Below are positions 41,052-50,504 of a DNA stretch of 64,000 bases, piece by piece. The notes beneath the pieces are model-generated. The model was not told where the DNA came from. It did no database searches and was given only the letters and a program-made list of their open reading frames with translations. A program made the position numbers and the translations under genes. The DNA lies in NCBI RefSeq assembly GCF_009831415.1, contig NZ_CP043727.1:1426001-1490000 (forward strand), given 5' to 3'. Every line of letters begins with the position of its first letter. Position 1 is the stretch's first letter. The stretch comes from Yersinia canariae (GTDB lineage Bacteria; Pseudomonadota; Gammaproteobacteria; Enterobacterales; Enterobacteriaceae).

Positions 41052-42395
41052 CTAATCTATCAGATGGGAAATATCATCCGGATGAACTGATGGCGGAGAC
41101 TGACGCCAACCGCGAGTCAGCCAAAGCAGATAGATAAAACCTGCCAGTAACCACAGCAAACCCACCTCCAGCGCACGCTGTTCAAGGTGAACCCACAGCC
41201 ATACTGACATCACAAACCCCATCATCGGTAACAGCCCGTACTTGAACATGGCTGAAGCGCCGCGACGTTTCTCATTGAAAATAAAGTGCTTTATGACACT
41301 TAAATTCACAAAAGTGAACGCGCCGAGCGCCCCGAAACTTATCATCGACACCACTAAGTTCAGGTCAAGGAACAGCGCCAGTAGTGAGATTGTTGCCACA
41401 AATAATATGGCCCGCCAGGGTGTATGGAACTTGCGATGCAAATGGAAGAAAATTTTGCGCGGTAATACACCTTCGCGGCCCATAGCATAGAAAATGCGTG
41501 ACACACTGGTCTGTGCAGTCATCGCCGAGGCATAGACCCCGGTTAGATAAGTGGCCATAAAGAAGTTATACATCCACTTACCGCCGACATGTTCGGAGAT
41601 AATCAGGCTAGCAGTATCCTGATAAGGAATTAATGATTTCCAGTCTGGATAAGCCAAATGGGCGGCATAAGACACAGCAATAAAGATGGCCCCGGCGCTT
41701 ATCACGGTAAACAAAATCGCGCGTGGCAGGGTGTGTTTGGCATCATGCGCTTCTTCTGCCATGGTGGCGATGGCATCAAACCCGAGGAATGCCAGGCAAA
41801 GTACGGCGGCACCGGATAATAAGCCGGACATATCACCGGCGTTGACCAGCAGCGGTTTCATTAGCGCCGCCGGGCTTAAATCCGCCTGACTGAAAGAAAG
41901 AGCAATAAAAAGTACGATAAAAATCATCTGTGCTGCAATCAGCGAGAAATTCACCGAGGTGAGCAAGCGGACCCCTAGAATATTTAACAGGCTGACACTG
42001 ACAATCGACGCAATAATAAATACCGGCGCGGGAATAGCCGGAAATGCCTCGTGCAAGAAAATGCCTAAAACTAAATAATTCAGGATGGGCAGGAACAGAT
42101 AATCCAAAATTTGCGCCCAACCCACCAGAAAACCAGTTTTTCCACCAAAACTACGCTGAACGTAAGAATAGGCAGAACCTGATAACGGCATGGCGTTAGT
42201 CATCCGGCAATAACTGAGGGCGGTAAACAAAATGGTGATAACAGTCACCAGATAGGCAACGGGTAAGTGCCCCTGACTTAATACGGTCACCTGTCCGTAG
42301 GTAGTAAATACGCCTAAAGGCACCATATAGGCGAGCCCGAAAGCGACCAGCGCGGGGGTTTTAAGCACTCTGCGCAACTGAATGTTTTGTGGCAT
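41052..42395 (-). CDS. APC-family amino-acid/polyamine permease (PuuP-like)
   Basis: A 447-residue twelve-helix inner-membrane permease of the APC superfamily. It is nearest in pattern to E. coli PuuP (putrescine importer): AFGLAYMVPLGVFTTYGQVT near the start, LDYLFLPILNYLVLGIFLHE, LAFLGFDAIATMAEEAHDAK, YAMGREGVLPRKIFFHLHRK and ISFGALGAFTFVNLSVIKHF. The ATG at 42395 follows AGGAGATGATACGGTA; the frame extends to 42422 without a ribosome site. An amidohydrolase lies next on the same strand, so it may import that enzyme's substrate or product. This is inference. Confidence 0.83.
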   Translation of the reverse strand: MPQNIQLRRVLKTPALVAFGLAYMVPLGVFTTYGQVTVLSQGHLPVAYLVTVITILFTALSYCRMTNAMPLSGSAYSYVQRSFGGKTGFLVGWAQILDYLFLPILNYLVLGIFLHEAFPAIPAPVFIIASIVSVSLLNILGVRLLTSVNFSLIAAQMIFIVLFIALSFSQADLSPAALMKPLLVNAGDMSGLLSGAAVLCLAFLGFDAIATMAEEAHDAKHTLPRAILFTVISAGAIFIAVSYAAHLAYPDWKSLIPYQDTASLIISEHVGGKWMYNFFMATYLTGVYASAMTAQTSVSRIFYAMGREGVLPRKIFFHLHRKFHTPWRAILFVATISLLALFLDLNLVVSMISFGALGAFTFVNLSVIKHFIFNEKRRGASAMFKYGLLPMMGFVMSVWLWVHLEQRALEVGLLWLLAGFIYLLWLTRGWRQSPPSVHPDDISHLID

Positions 42396-42647
42396 TACCG
42401 TATCATCTCCTGGTGTACACAAGCACCGCTAAGCTGCATTTTTATGCAGATGTAAAACACAAAGGAGCGGATTCTGACACAAGGGGGAGCGGTTTGAAAG
42501 CCAATACCTTTTCCTCTTGATATTGCCCCGTTATTTACCATGATTATGATTCGTCCCATCCATGGGTCTTATGTCTAATTTTTAGATATTTACCACCCGA
42601 ATCATTGAGTTACCCCAGTGACTCGGGATCAGGGTCACATACGTGTA

Positions 42648-44375
42648 TCAGCCCTGATAAACCACTTTACCGCCGATTAAAGTGGATTCCACCTGAGTTT
42701 GATAAATCGTCTCCGGCGATTGCTCAAACAGATTATTTTTCAGGATAATAATATCAGCGAATTTGCCTGCTTCCAGTGAACCAATATACTGCTCTTTGGC
42801 AATCATATAAGCCGCATCAATGGTGGCAGAGCGCAAGGTTTCAATCAGAGTCAAATCCCGGTCATTATCCAGCCGAGGGCCTGCGGGGCTGCCGTCAAGA
42901 TGCCAGGCACGGCGGGTCATTCCCACTTGCAGGTTGTACCATTCATCCAAGCGATCAATCGGCCAGTCACTACCATAAGAAATTCGCGCCCCTGCTTCGA
43001 GGAAACGGGCCGCCGGCTCCATATGCTGGAAACGGGTTTCGCCCAGCATTTCGCGCTCTTCATCAATTAGCACCCCTGGCAAGCCGCCCCATTGGAAAGA
43101 CAGCACCGCGGTGGCCCCTAGTTTGGCAAAACGGTCATATTGATGGGCCGCAACCAGTTCATTGTGGGCTAATCCCGGTCGAATATCTTTGCCCGGCAAG
43201 GCGGCGCGCATTTGCTCCACGGCATCCAATACCATCTCGATTGCGCCATCACCCACCGTGTGAGTGTGCGGGTGCAGGCCCGCACGAGCACATTCCAAAA
43301 TGACAGCATTGACCACTGGCGCAGTAAAATAGAGATCGCCATAATGATCAGTGGGTTGCCAGTCTGGATTCTCTGCCGTGCCGTGGTTGGCGCGATAAGG
43401 TTCCAGCAGTGCCGCGGTCATGGTGGGGGGCTGTAGTACGCCGTCGATAAACAGTTTTAAGTGATCGACAGCAAAACCTGGTGCCGGGGTCCATTCTTCA
43501 CTTCCCCACAGGCGACCAAACTCCACGACTTCCTGTACCACGCGAGCAGCATCTTCCACCCCTTGCAGGCTATCTGGCGTCACTTCTTTTGCGCCCAGCA
43601 CCCGTAGAGTCAGTTCATTGCGTTCATATAATTGACGGAAAGCCACCAATTGTTCGGTAAATACTCGGGTATCCATCACTGTCGTGACACCCTGCGCATT
43701 CAGAACTCGCTGCACATGGGCGGCAATCTGCACATTCTTTTCTGGCGTGGCGGAAGGGATGCTGTCAAAAGCCCGCATGGCTGGCGCATCTTCCAAAATA
43801 CCGGTGAGTTTTCCGCGTGCATCACGGGCAATTTTGCCATCTCGTGGGACGGGGGTATTTTCATCAATACCCAATAGCTCGAGCGCGCGGCTATTGGCCG
43901 CCAGCGTATGGCAGTCATTGGAGAACAACGCGACCGGGCGACAGGTATCGAGTGAATCCAGTGCGGCTCGGCTCATGTCGGCACCAACCGGTGTCATGGC
44001 TTGGCGCTGCCACGCACGCACGGTCAGCCAGTCATTTTCGCCCTTAAAGGGGTCATTATCGAGATGCTGCTGGATAATCTCCAAAGTCTGCTCAACACTC
44101 AGTGCGGCATAATTAAGATTACAACCGATTAGCTGTTTCCCACCCCAAAACGGGTGCATATGGCTATCGATAAGACCGGGCATCATAAACTTACCTGCCA
44201 GATCAATAAGTTGAGTTTTCGGGGCGGAAAACTGGTGGATAAGCTCATCGCCACCAGTGGCCAGAATATAGCCCTGGCCTAGTGCGATTGCACTGCAAAC
44301 CCGGTTATTGGCATCTGCCGTGTAAATCGTGCCGTTGTAATAGATAACATCGGCTACAGTAGATTGTTGAGTCAT
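42648..44375 (-). CDS. Amidohydrolase, YtcJ-like (amidohydrolase 3)
   Basis: A 575-residue metal-dependent hydrolase of the amidohydrolase superfamily. The first metal-site motif is DSHMHPFWGG (after MMPGLI, about residue 70), then HPHTHTVGDGAIEMVLDAVE in the middle, and SYGSDWPIDRLDEW with a late catalytic Asp. The N- and C-terminal parts form the composite beta-sandwich, ending AGKFADIIILKNNL. YtcJ-type members are often called exoenzymes, but they rarely have signal peptides, and none is seen here. The substrate is unknown. Confidence 0.85.
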   Translation of the reverse strand: MTQQSTVADVIYYNGTIYTADANNRVCSAIALGQGYILATGGDELIHQFSAPKTQLIDLAGKFMMPGLIDSHMHPFWGGKQLIGCNLNYAALSVEQTLEIIQQHLDNDPFKGENDWLTVRAWQRQAMTPVGADMSRAALDSLDTCRPVALFSNDCHTLAANSRALELLGIDENTPVPRDGKIARDARGKLTGILEDAPAMRAFDSIPSATPEKNVQIAAHVQRVLNAQGVTTVMDTRVFTEQLVAFRQLYERNELTLRVLGAKEVTPDSLQGVEDAARVVQEVVEFGRLWGSEEWTPAPGFAVDHLKLFIDGVLQPPTMTAALLEPYRANHGTAENPDWQPTDHYGDLYFTAPVVNAVILECARAGLHPHTHTVGDGAIEMVLDAVEQMRAALPGKDIRPGLAHNELVAAHQYDRFAKLGATAVLSFQWGGLPGVLIDEEREMLGETRFQHMEPAARFLEAGARISYGSDWPIDRLDEWYNLQVGMTRRAWHLDGSPAGPRLDNDRDLTLIETLRSATIDAAYMIAKEQYIGSLEAGKFADIIILKNNLFEQSPETIYQTQVESTLIGGKVVYQG

Positions 44376-44534
44376 AATGGGCTCTCAAAAATCCCTTTCT
44401 TCCTTGATGTCGCAGCAGTCTTAGTCATCTTGCCGCAACGTCAATGACATTGGGAATGGGTGGCTCAAATAGCCATTATAGCCTGTATCTCCGGCAAAAC
44501 CCGAGGTGAGATACCCGCTAAGGCTGGTGTTAAG

Positions 44535-45125
44535 TTAAGGGGTTTTAAGTAACTCAGTCTTTATCATGGCCGCCAGATGGCGCAATATTTCGGCTTCCGA
44601 AAAGCCCAATTCAGTTAATTGCGTCAACCCATCCAGACCACAGGTCAACCCAATCAAACGCCATGCGATATCACTGGCATTGATATCAGCGCGAAATTCA
44701 TTAGTTTCTATCCCTGAGTTAATCACGTCTACCGTGGCCTGATGCCAATCGGACATTGAGGCTGCACAGGCCTCTTTAATTAGCTCATCGCGTTCGGCCA
44801 GTATGGAAATTTCATTCCATAACCGGGTTTCTCGCTGGCCCACCTCATCTTGCGGATAACCCAGCACTTGAAGCACCCGCTCATGGGCCGGTAAGTTTTG
44901 GCTGTTTATCGTAAAAGCGGCCAAAGATTGTTTCACTAACAATAGAAAAGCATCAGCGCGCAGTTGTGAAACCGACGCAAAGTGATGATGCACTTGACCA
45001 ACAGCCACACCCGCTTCACTGGCGACACGGCGCACAGTGGTCGCGTTCATGCCTTCGCTGAGAGCGACACGCATCGCCGCTTGCAAAATGGTGTTATGGC
45101 GCTCTTCGCGATTCAAATAGGCCAA
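44535..45125 (-). CDS. smvR: TetR-family repressor of the efflux pump (SmvR-like)
   Basis: A 196-residue TetR-type repressor. The N-terminal helix-turn-helix (10-55, with GMNATTVRRVASEAGVAVGQ, then VHHHFAS) precedes a ligand-binding helical domain. It is divergent from an SmvA-like pump 200 bp away, the arrangement of smvR/smvA in Klebsiella and Salmonella, where SmvR loss raises resistance to cationic biocides. The start codon is TTG at 45125, placed correctly after AAGGAGCCTC. A perfect palindrome at 45212-45227 is the likely operator. Confidence 0.83.
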   Translation of the reverse strand: MAYLNREERHNTILQAAMRVALSEGMNATTVRRVASEAGVAVGQVHHHFASVSQLRADAFLLLVKQSLAAFTINSQNLPAHERVLQVLGYPQDEVGQRETRLWNEISILAERDELIKEACAASMSDWHQATVDVINSGIETNEFRADINASDIAWRLIGLTCGLDGLTQLTELGFSEAEILRHLAAMIKTELLKTP

Positions 45126-45211
45126 AGAGGCTCCTTTATCTGGCTCATGAGTATTTTGATCATTATGAGATGAATTGGACGCTAGTTCAACTTTCCGCTA
45201 TTATTGCAATA

Positions 45212-45227
45212 TTGAACGAGTGTTCAA
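45212..45227. promoter_or_regulatory. Operator palindrome between smvR and smvA
   Basis: TTGAAC gagt GTTCAA is a perfect 6-4-6 palindrome of TetR-operator style in the divergent promoter region. An extra half site, agttcaac, lies at about 45184. Confidence 0.8.
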
Positions 45228-45238
45228 CTTTAACTTTT

Positions 45239-45303
45239 ACCCGTCATATTTCAAGTTACAGGTGTGCTGGCCGCCTTCCTGAAACTCGAATTATTTAGGG
45301 TAT
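45239..45303. repeat. Short Yersinia-type palindromic repeat (MITE-like)
   Basis: A 65-bp element from acccgtcatatttcaag to ttatttagggtat, whose ends are roughly inverted copies. It resembles short, internally deleted copies of dispersed intergenic repeats of Yersinia. It sits in the smvA promoter region, between operator and start codon. Confidence 0.55.
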
Positions 45304-45325
45304 ATACCTTATTTGAGCGTTTTGT

Positions 45326-46843
45326 ATGTCTAAAAAGTGGATGATTTTCTACGTTATTATTCTGATGTATCTCCCTGTTTCTATTGATGCAACTGTACTT
45401 CATGTGGCTGCACCACGGCTGGGGATCGCCTTGTCTGCCACCGGCAGTGAATTGCTGTGGATCATTGATATTTACTCACTGGTTATGGCGTGTTTATTAC
45501 TCCCGATGGGGGCGCTGGGGGATCGCATCGGCTTTAAACGTCTGGCCCTATTGGGGTCGGTGCTGTTCGGGTTGGCCTCTTTGGCGGCTGCATTGGCTCC
45601 CTCAGTGGCGGCACTGATTGCCGCGCGTGCCTTTTTGGCGATTGGTGCGGCCATGATCCTACCTGCCACTTTGTCTGCGGTGCGTCATATTTTCACTGAT
45701 GAGCGCGAGAGAGCATTGGCATTAGGAATTTGGGTGGCGATTGGCACCATGGGCGCGGCAATGGGGCCGTTGGTCGGCGGGCTCTTAATGGAATACTTTT
45801 ATTGGGGAGCCGTATTCTTAATCAATATCCCCATTATTATTGCCGTGGTTATTGCCACGCTGGTGGTTATTCCTCATCAGCCGATGCGAACGGAACAAAC
45901 ATGGAAATTAGCCCCTGCGTTGGTATTGATCACCGCGATCCTCATGCTGGTCTATGCAGCTAAAACCGGGCTGCGGGGCGGGGGAGACCCATTAATGACA
46001 TCCCTGTCCGCACTGTTTGGCGGTGTGATGTTGTTTGCCTTCGTGCGCCACCAATTATTGACTTCAGCCCCAATGATTGATTTTCGTCTGATAAGCCAGC
46101 GAGTTATTGCCGTCGGTATGGTCATGGCGATGACGGCGATGATAACGCTGGTGGGGTTTGAATTACTTCTGACGCAAGAATTGCAGTTTGTGTTAGGTAA
46201 AACTCCTCTGGAAGCAGGGATATTTTTGCTCCCGTTGATGATAGCCAGTGGGGTGAGCGGGCCGATATCCGGTTGGTTAGTGGCCAAACTGGGATTGCGC
46301 ACTGTCGCCAGCGCCGGTATCGCTTTCAGTTCATTGAGTTTTTTGGGTCTGGCCTGGACTGATTTTGCCACTCAGACTTATTTGGCGTGGGGCTGGATGA
46401 TATTGCTCGGTTTCAGTATTGAGGCTTCACTGCTTGCTTCCACGGCGGCAATTATGAGCGCAGCTCCTCCTGAAAAGGCCGGTGCCGCAGGCGCGGTTGA
46501 GGGCATGGCCTATGAACTGGGAGCCGGACTCGGGGTGGCAATTTTCGGTTTGATGCTTTCACGGGCTTATACCGCCTCTATTGTGTTGCCAGCAGATTTA
46601 CCTGCTAGTTTTGTGAAGCAGGCCAGTGCTTCTATCAGCGAAACCATTCAGGTGGTGAATAGCCTTGGTGGGAATGATGCCCTGCTCAATAGTGCTAAAC
46701 TTGCTTTCTCTGCTTCGCACAGTTTGGTGTTAGGCACCGCCAGCGGCCTGTTGATTCTGCTTGCCGCGGTGGTTTGGTTTGCCATGCCGGGAAAGAATGT
46801 GCCGCAGTGGGAAAAAGGCCGCCGCGACAAGGTCACGTATTAA
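45326..46843 (+). CDS. smvA: SmvA-like MFS multidrug efflux pump (14 helices)
   Basis: Proton-driven exporter of cationic compounds such as methyl viologen, quaternary ammonium compounds and chlorhexidine, as known for Salmonella and Klebsiella SmvA. The 505-residue DHA2-type protein matches SmvA in PVSIDATVLHVAAPRLGIAL, ELLWIIDIYSLVMACLLLPM, GALGDRIGFKRLALLGSVLF, AMTAMITLVGFELLLTQELQ and MAYELGAGLGVAIFGLMLSR. It is divergent from the TetR repressor. The ATG at 45326 has only a weak ribosome site. Confidence 0.9.
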   Translation: MSKKWMIFYVIILMYLPVSIDATVLHVAAPRLGIALSATGSELLWIIDIYSLVMACLLLPMGALGDRIGFKRLALLGSVLFGLASLAAALAPSVAALIAARAFLAIGAAMILPATLSAVRHIFTDERERALALGIWVAIGTMGAAMGPLVGGLLMEYFYWGAVFLINIPIIIAVVIATLVVIPHQPMRTEQTWKLAPALVLITAILMLVYAAKTGLRGGGDPLMTSLSALFGGVMLFAFVRHQLLTSAPMIDFRLISQRVIAVGMVMAMTAMITLVGFELLLTQELQFVLGKTPLEAGIFLLPLMIASGVSGPISGWLVAKLGLRTVASAGIAFSSLSFLGLAWTDFATQTYLAWGWMILLGFSIEASLLASTAAIMSAAPPEKAGAAGAVEGMAYELGAGLGVAIFGLMLSRAYTASIVLPADLPASFVKQASASISETIQVVNSLGGNDALLNSAKLAFSASHSLVLGTASGLLILLAAVVWFAMPGKNVPQWEKGRRDKVTY

Positions 46844-46984
46844 TAGTTAGAGATTAAGCTTTAAATCAGTCAGCAGTCATTACTCTTAGTAAAGTGTGTG
46901 ATATACCTATTTAAGGTAGCGATTTGAGTTTTGATAGGTGGATGACGTCAAAACCGTATTCCAATCAAGAGTAAGGCTTTCTCT

Positions 46985-48130
46985 ATGACCGCGCGGCCGT
47001 TCACAGCACAACTCGATATTGACAATTCAGCTCAACCCGTCCGGGTCTCTATCAAAGGAGATTGGGTGCTGGCGCATTACAGCGTTTTGGAACCGGCGGT
47101 GGCGCAATTTCGCGCGAATCAGCCCCAGACGGTGGCTTTTGATCTCAACCAATTGGGCGCTTTGGATACCGCCGGCGCAACTTTATTAGCGCTGTTGCTC
47201 GGCGAGGAGCGCATCAGTAACCTGCGCGAACTGGCCCCTCAACTGCCAGAAGAGCGCCGCACCCTACTGCAAACTGTCAGCCATGTTTTACCTGATTTAG
47301 CATCAGAATCATCAGAAAAACCACCGTCATTTTGGCTTGAATTATTGGCAAATACTGGCCGCTCAGTAGATAATTTATGGCAAGATATCAAGTCGTTACT
47401 GGGGTTTGTCGGCCTGACACTTGAAGCTTTATTCAGCACGGTTTTCCGCCCATCACGCTGGCGAATGACTTCATTGATTGCCAACATTCAGCAAATAGGC
47501 CTGAATGCTGTTCCCATCATTATGCTGCTGACCTTTCTGGTTGGGGCTGTTATTGCTTTCCTCGGCGCCACAGTATTAACCACTTTCGGGGCGGGTATTT
47601 TTACCGTCGATTTAGTGGTGTTTTCATTTCTGCGCGAATTTGCTGTACTGCTCACTGCCATTTTGATGGCGGGGCGCACCGCCAGTGCCTTTACTGCTGA
47701 AATCGGTCTGATGAAAGCCAATGAGGAAATTGACGCCATTCAAACCTTGGGGCTAAATCCGGTTGAATTATTAGTATTGCCACGGGTCTTGGCGCTGTTG
47801 ATTTCATTACCTATGTTGACCTTTATTGGCATGGTTTGCGGTATTTTCGGCGGGATGGTGGTCTGCGCTCTGACACTCAATATTTCTCCCACCATGTTCT
47901 TGTCGATTACGCAAAACAGCAACGGATTGCAGCATTTTCTGGTGGGGATAAGCAAAGCGCCCATTTTCGCCTTCCTGATTGCCATTATTGGCTGTTTGGA
48001 GGGGTTCAAAGTCACCGGCAGTGCAGAGTCTGTCGGGGTGCATACCACCACCAGTGTGGTGCATTCAATCTTTGTGGTGATTCTGCTTGATGCCGTCGCG
48101 GCGCTGTTTTTCATGGAGATGGGATGGTGA
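46985..48130 (+). CDS. MCE-system permease, STAS-MlaE fusion
   Basis: A 381-residue inner-membrane permease of a lipid ABC transporter. Residues 1 to about 95 form a STAS-like domain (PQTVAFDLNQLGALDTAGAT); the rest is the MlaE/YrbE permease, with QIGLNAVPIIMLLTFLVGAV, MAGRTASAFTAEIGLMKANE and a coupling Glu-rich loop EEIDAIQTLGLNPVELLVLP. In the Mla system STAS (MlaB) is a separate protein; here it is fused, as in many non-Mla MCE operons. It overlaps the ATPase gene by seven bases. Transport of phospholipid or another hydrophobic molecule between the two membranes is inferred from the family. Confidence 0.9.
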   Translation: MTARPFTAQLDIDNSAQPVRVSIKGDWVLAHYSVLEPAVAQFRANQPQTVAFDLNQLGALDTAGATLLALLLGEERISNLRELAPQLPEERRTLLQTVSHVLPDLASESSEKPPSFWLELLANTGRSVDNLWQDIKSLLGFVGLTLEALFSTVFRPSRWRMTSLIANIQQIGLNAVPIIMLLTFLVGAVIAFLGATVLTTFGAGIFTVDLVVFSFLREFAVLLTAILMAGRTASAFTAEIGLMKANEEIDAIQTLGLNPVELLVLPRVLALLISLPMLTFIGMVCGIFGGMVVCALTLNISPTMFLSITQNSNGLQHFLVGISKAPIFAFLIAIIGCLEGFKVTGSAESVGVHTTTSVVHSIFVVILLDAVAALFFMEMGW

Positions 48131-48930
48131 GCCACATGACGCAAGAGCCAATTATTCAAATCCGTAATCTGGTTAACTGCTTTGGTAAACAGTGCGTGCA
48201 TGAGGATCTCAATCTCGATGTACAGCGCGGCGAAATTCTTGGGGTCGTGGGCGGTTCGGGCACGGGTAAGTCGGTGTTGTTACGCAGCATTGTGGGGCTT
48301 CGCCGTCCAACTGCGGGGCAGATTCATGTGTTTGGCCAGGATTTAATGACATTGTCGGGTCAAGCTCGTTCCCAGGTTGAACGCCGATTTGGTGTATTGT
48401 TTCAGCGGGGTGCATTATTCAGCTCTCTGACTGTGACAGAAAACGTGGCTTTGCCATTAATTGAAAATGCGGGGCTGCCGCGCGGCGAGGCTGAGCGCTT
48501 GGCGCAGGTGAAACTTGCACTGGCGGGGCTACCGCCGGGGGCGGGCAGTAAATATCCGGCATCACTGTCCGGTGGGATGGTTAAACGTGTTGCTTTAGCC
48601 CGAGCACTGGCATTAGACCCTGATATTCTGTTTCTTGATGAGCCGACGGCGGGCCTTGACCCTATTGGCGCGGCGGCGTTTGACAGTTTGATCCGCACTT
48701 TGCGTGATGCGCTAAATCTGACGGTATTTTTGGTCACACACGATTTGGATACGCTCTATACCCTTTGTGACCGTGTGGCGGTGCTTTCACAAAAGAAAGT
48801 GCTGGTGGTGGACACATTGGATAATGTGGCTGCAACCGATGATGACTGGATTCAAGCGTATTTTCATGGTCCGCGTGGCCGGGCTGCTTATCAGGCTGTG
48901 GCGGCGATTAATACTGAAGAGAGGTTGTAA
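48124..48930 (+). CDS. MCE-system ABC ATPase (MlaF-like)
   Basis: A 268-residue ATPase that powers the adjacent permease. Walker A GGSGTGKS lies at 43-50, the signature is [15 protein letters not shown], Walker B is ILFLDEPTAGLDP, and the switch His is in FLVTHDLDTL. The variant GGM of the signature is typical of MlaF-type ATPases. The start lies inside the permease gene, and the stop is immediately followed by the next start. An alternative ATG is at 48136. Confidence 0.91.
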   Translation: MVSHMTQEPIIQIRNLVNCFGKQCVHEDLNLDVQRGEILGVVGGSGTGKSVLLRSIVGLRRPTAGQIHVFGQDLMTLSGQARSQVERRFGVLFQRGALFSSLTVTENVALPLIENAGLPRGEAERLAQVKLALAGLPPGAGSKYPASLSGGMVKRVALARALALDPDILFLDEPTAGLDPIGAAAFDSLIRTLRDALNLTVFLVTHDLDTLYTLCDRVAVLSQKKVLVVDTLDNVAATDDDWIQAYFHGPRGRAAYQAVAAINTEERL

Positions 48931-49872
48931 ATGGAAACCCGTGCTCACCATGTCGTCATTGGTTTGTTCACTCTCATTGTGGTCAGTGCCGCACTGTTAT
49001 TCTGCTTATGGCTGACAAATGCGGGTTCTAACCGCCAGTTCAAGCTATATGATATTGTTTTTAATGAACCGGTGAGTGGCCTGTCTCAGGGGAGTATCGT
49101 GCAGTACAGTGGCATTCGGGTCGGCGAGGTGACTCAACTGCGTTTGGACAGCGAAGACCCCAATAAGGTTTGGGCGCGTATCCGCGTGTCAGCATCCACG
49201 CCAATTCGCGAGGATACGCAGGCCCGGCTGACGGTAGCGGGCATCACCGGCACCTCGAATATTCAATTTAGCAGCAGCACCCCGTCAAGCCCGTTATTAG
49301 AGGGCAAAGATGGCGAGATCCCGATTATTATTGCCACTCCGTCACCTATGAGCCAATTACTGGCAAATGGTGAGAATTTCATGAGCAATGCTAATGATGT
49401 GCTGATGCGTTTGAATCAATTGCTGGCACCAGATAATCAGCAGCGGCTTATCACAACATTGGATAATATTGCGCTTGTCAGCCAAACCGTTGCCGACCAA
49501 CGCCAAGATATTCGTACCATGTTGCAGCAGTTGGCGCAGGCCAGTAAACAAGCCAATGAGACACTGACACAAACGAATCGCTTGCTGCGCAATGCCAATG
49601 GATTGATGGACGGGCAGGGTAAACAACTGGTTAATGATGCCGCCAAGACTATGGCATCGTTGCAAAATACCAGCATTATCCTCAATAAATTGGTGAGTGA
49701 AAATCAGACTTCACTCAATAATGGTATGCAAGGAATGAATGAGTTGGGGCCAGCCGTTGATGAGTTGCGTAGAACATTAGCGACATTGCGTGCCGCTGTT
49801 TCCCGTTTGGAAGAAAATCCTGCGGCGCTGCTGCGGGGCCGTGAAAGAACACAGGAGTTTACGCCTCGATGA
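48931..49872 (+). CDS. MCE-domain substrate-binding protein (MlaD-like)
   Basis: A 313-residue protein with one N-terminal membrane helix (VVIGLFTLIVVSAALLFCLW, about 8-27), a single MCE domain (about 38-120, with PVSGLSQGSIVQYSGIRVGE), and a long coiled-coil-rich C-terminal part (about 150-300, rich in Gln and Asn). The periplasmic MCE ring and helical extension are thought to make a channel for lipids. The extended helices suggest a needle-like reach towards the outer membrane; this is inference. It overlaps the next gene by four bases. Confidence 0.9.
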   Translation: METRAHHVVIGLFTLIVVSAALLFCLWLTNAGSNRQFKLYDIVFNEPVSGLSQGSIVQYSGIRVGEVTQLRLDSEDPNKVWARIRVSASTPIREDTQARLTVAGITGTSNIQFSSSTPSSPLLEGKDGEIPIIIATPSPMSQLLANGENFMSNANDVLMRLNQLLAPDNQQRLITTLDNIALVSQTVADQRQDIRTMLQQLAQASKQANETLTQTNRLLRNANGLMDGQGKQLVNDAAKTMASLQNTSIILNKLVSENQTSLNNGMQGMNELGPAVDELRRTLATLRAAVSRLEENPAALLRGRERTQEFTPR

Positions 49873-50504
49873 TATCTCTGAAGTTAATGCACTGTGCCCG
49901 CCGTCGTGTCGGGCTGTTGATGTTATCCGCGCTGGCTATGTTGTTGTCAGCTTGCACTATTTTACCCAGTGCGCCGCTATCACAGGTTTATTTGCTGCCC
50001 GTGCCCCCAGCGGCAAATGCCCCGCGCACACAGACCGTCAATTGGTCACTGCGGGTTTCGCAACCGGCAACCAATCAGTTTATCAATAGCTCTCGTATTG
50101 CTGTTCAGCCCGAAGGGCAGGAAATTGCGGTCTATAAAAATTCGCGCTGGACAGACCCTGCCCCTATTTTGCTGCGTAATCGCCTGATTCAGGAGTTCCG
50201 CACTGATGGCCGCATTCCTGCGGTTAGCAGTGATGATGACAGCCTTCAAGCTGATGTTGAGTTGAGTGGTGACTTATCGGCATTTCAGGGGGTATATCAA
50301 GCAGGGAGCAGCGAGGTGTTGATTCGTTTCGATGCCCGTCTGGTAAGGATTTCAGATCGTAGAATTATCGCTACCCGCCACTTTGAAGTTCGGCAACCCA
50401 TTAAGGGGGCGGAGATGAGTGAAGTGGTTGAGGCTTTTGGCTTAGCAAACAATCAGTTGGCCTCACAGGTACTGAACTGGACACTGCAACAGTCTCCTCA
50501 GTGA
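49869..50504 (+). CDS. PqiC-like lipoprotein of the MCE operon
   Basis: A 211-residue lipoprotein of the ABC-type transport auxiliary family (PqiC/YmbA, DUF330). The lipobox is LLSAC (Cys at about 29, in AMLLSACTILPSA). The mature part includes VYLLPVPPAANAPRTQTVNW, SSRIAVQPEGQEIAVYKNSR, WTDPAPILLRNRLIQEF, and RLVRISDRRIIATRHFEV. PqiC-type proteins sit in the outer membrane and connect to MCE tunnels, so this gene completes the apparatus. It is last of four overlapping genes. Confidence 0.88.
   Translation: MISLKLMHCARRRVGLLMLSALAMLLSACTILPSAPLSQVYLLPVPPAANAPRTQTVNWSLRVSQPATNQFINSSRIAVQPEGQEIAVYKNSRWTDPAPILLRNRLIQEFRTDGRIPAVSSDDDSLQADVELSGDLSAFQGVYQAGSSEVLIRFDARLVRISDRRIIATRHFEVRQPIKGAEMSEVVEAFGLANNQLASQVLNWTLQQSPQ

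Noticed and set aside
43684..44112. 142-residue antisense frame in the amidohydrolase gene
   Set aside because: Antisense to a well-supported enzyme; Ser/Arg-rich composition typical of a shadow frame.
45952..46371. 139-residue antisense frame in smvA
   Set aside because: Complement of a conserved membrane protein, with no start signal.
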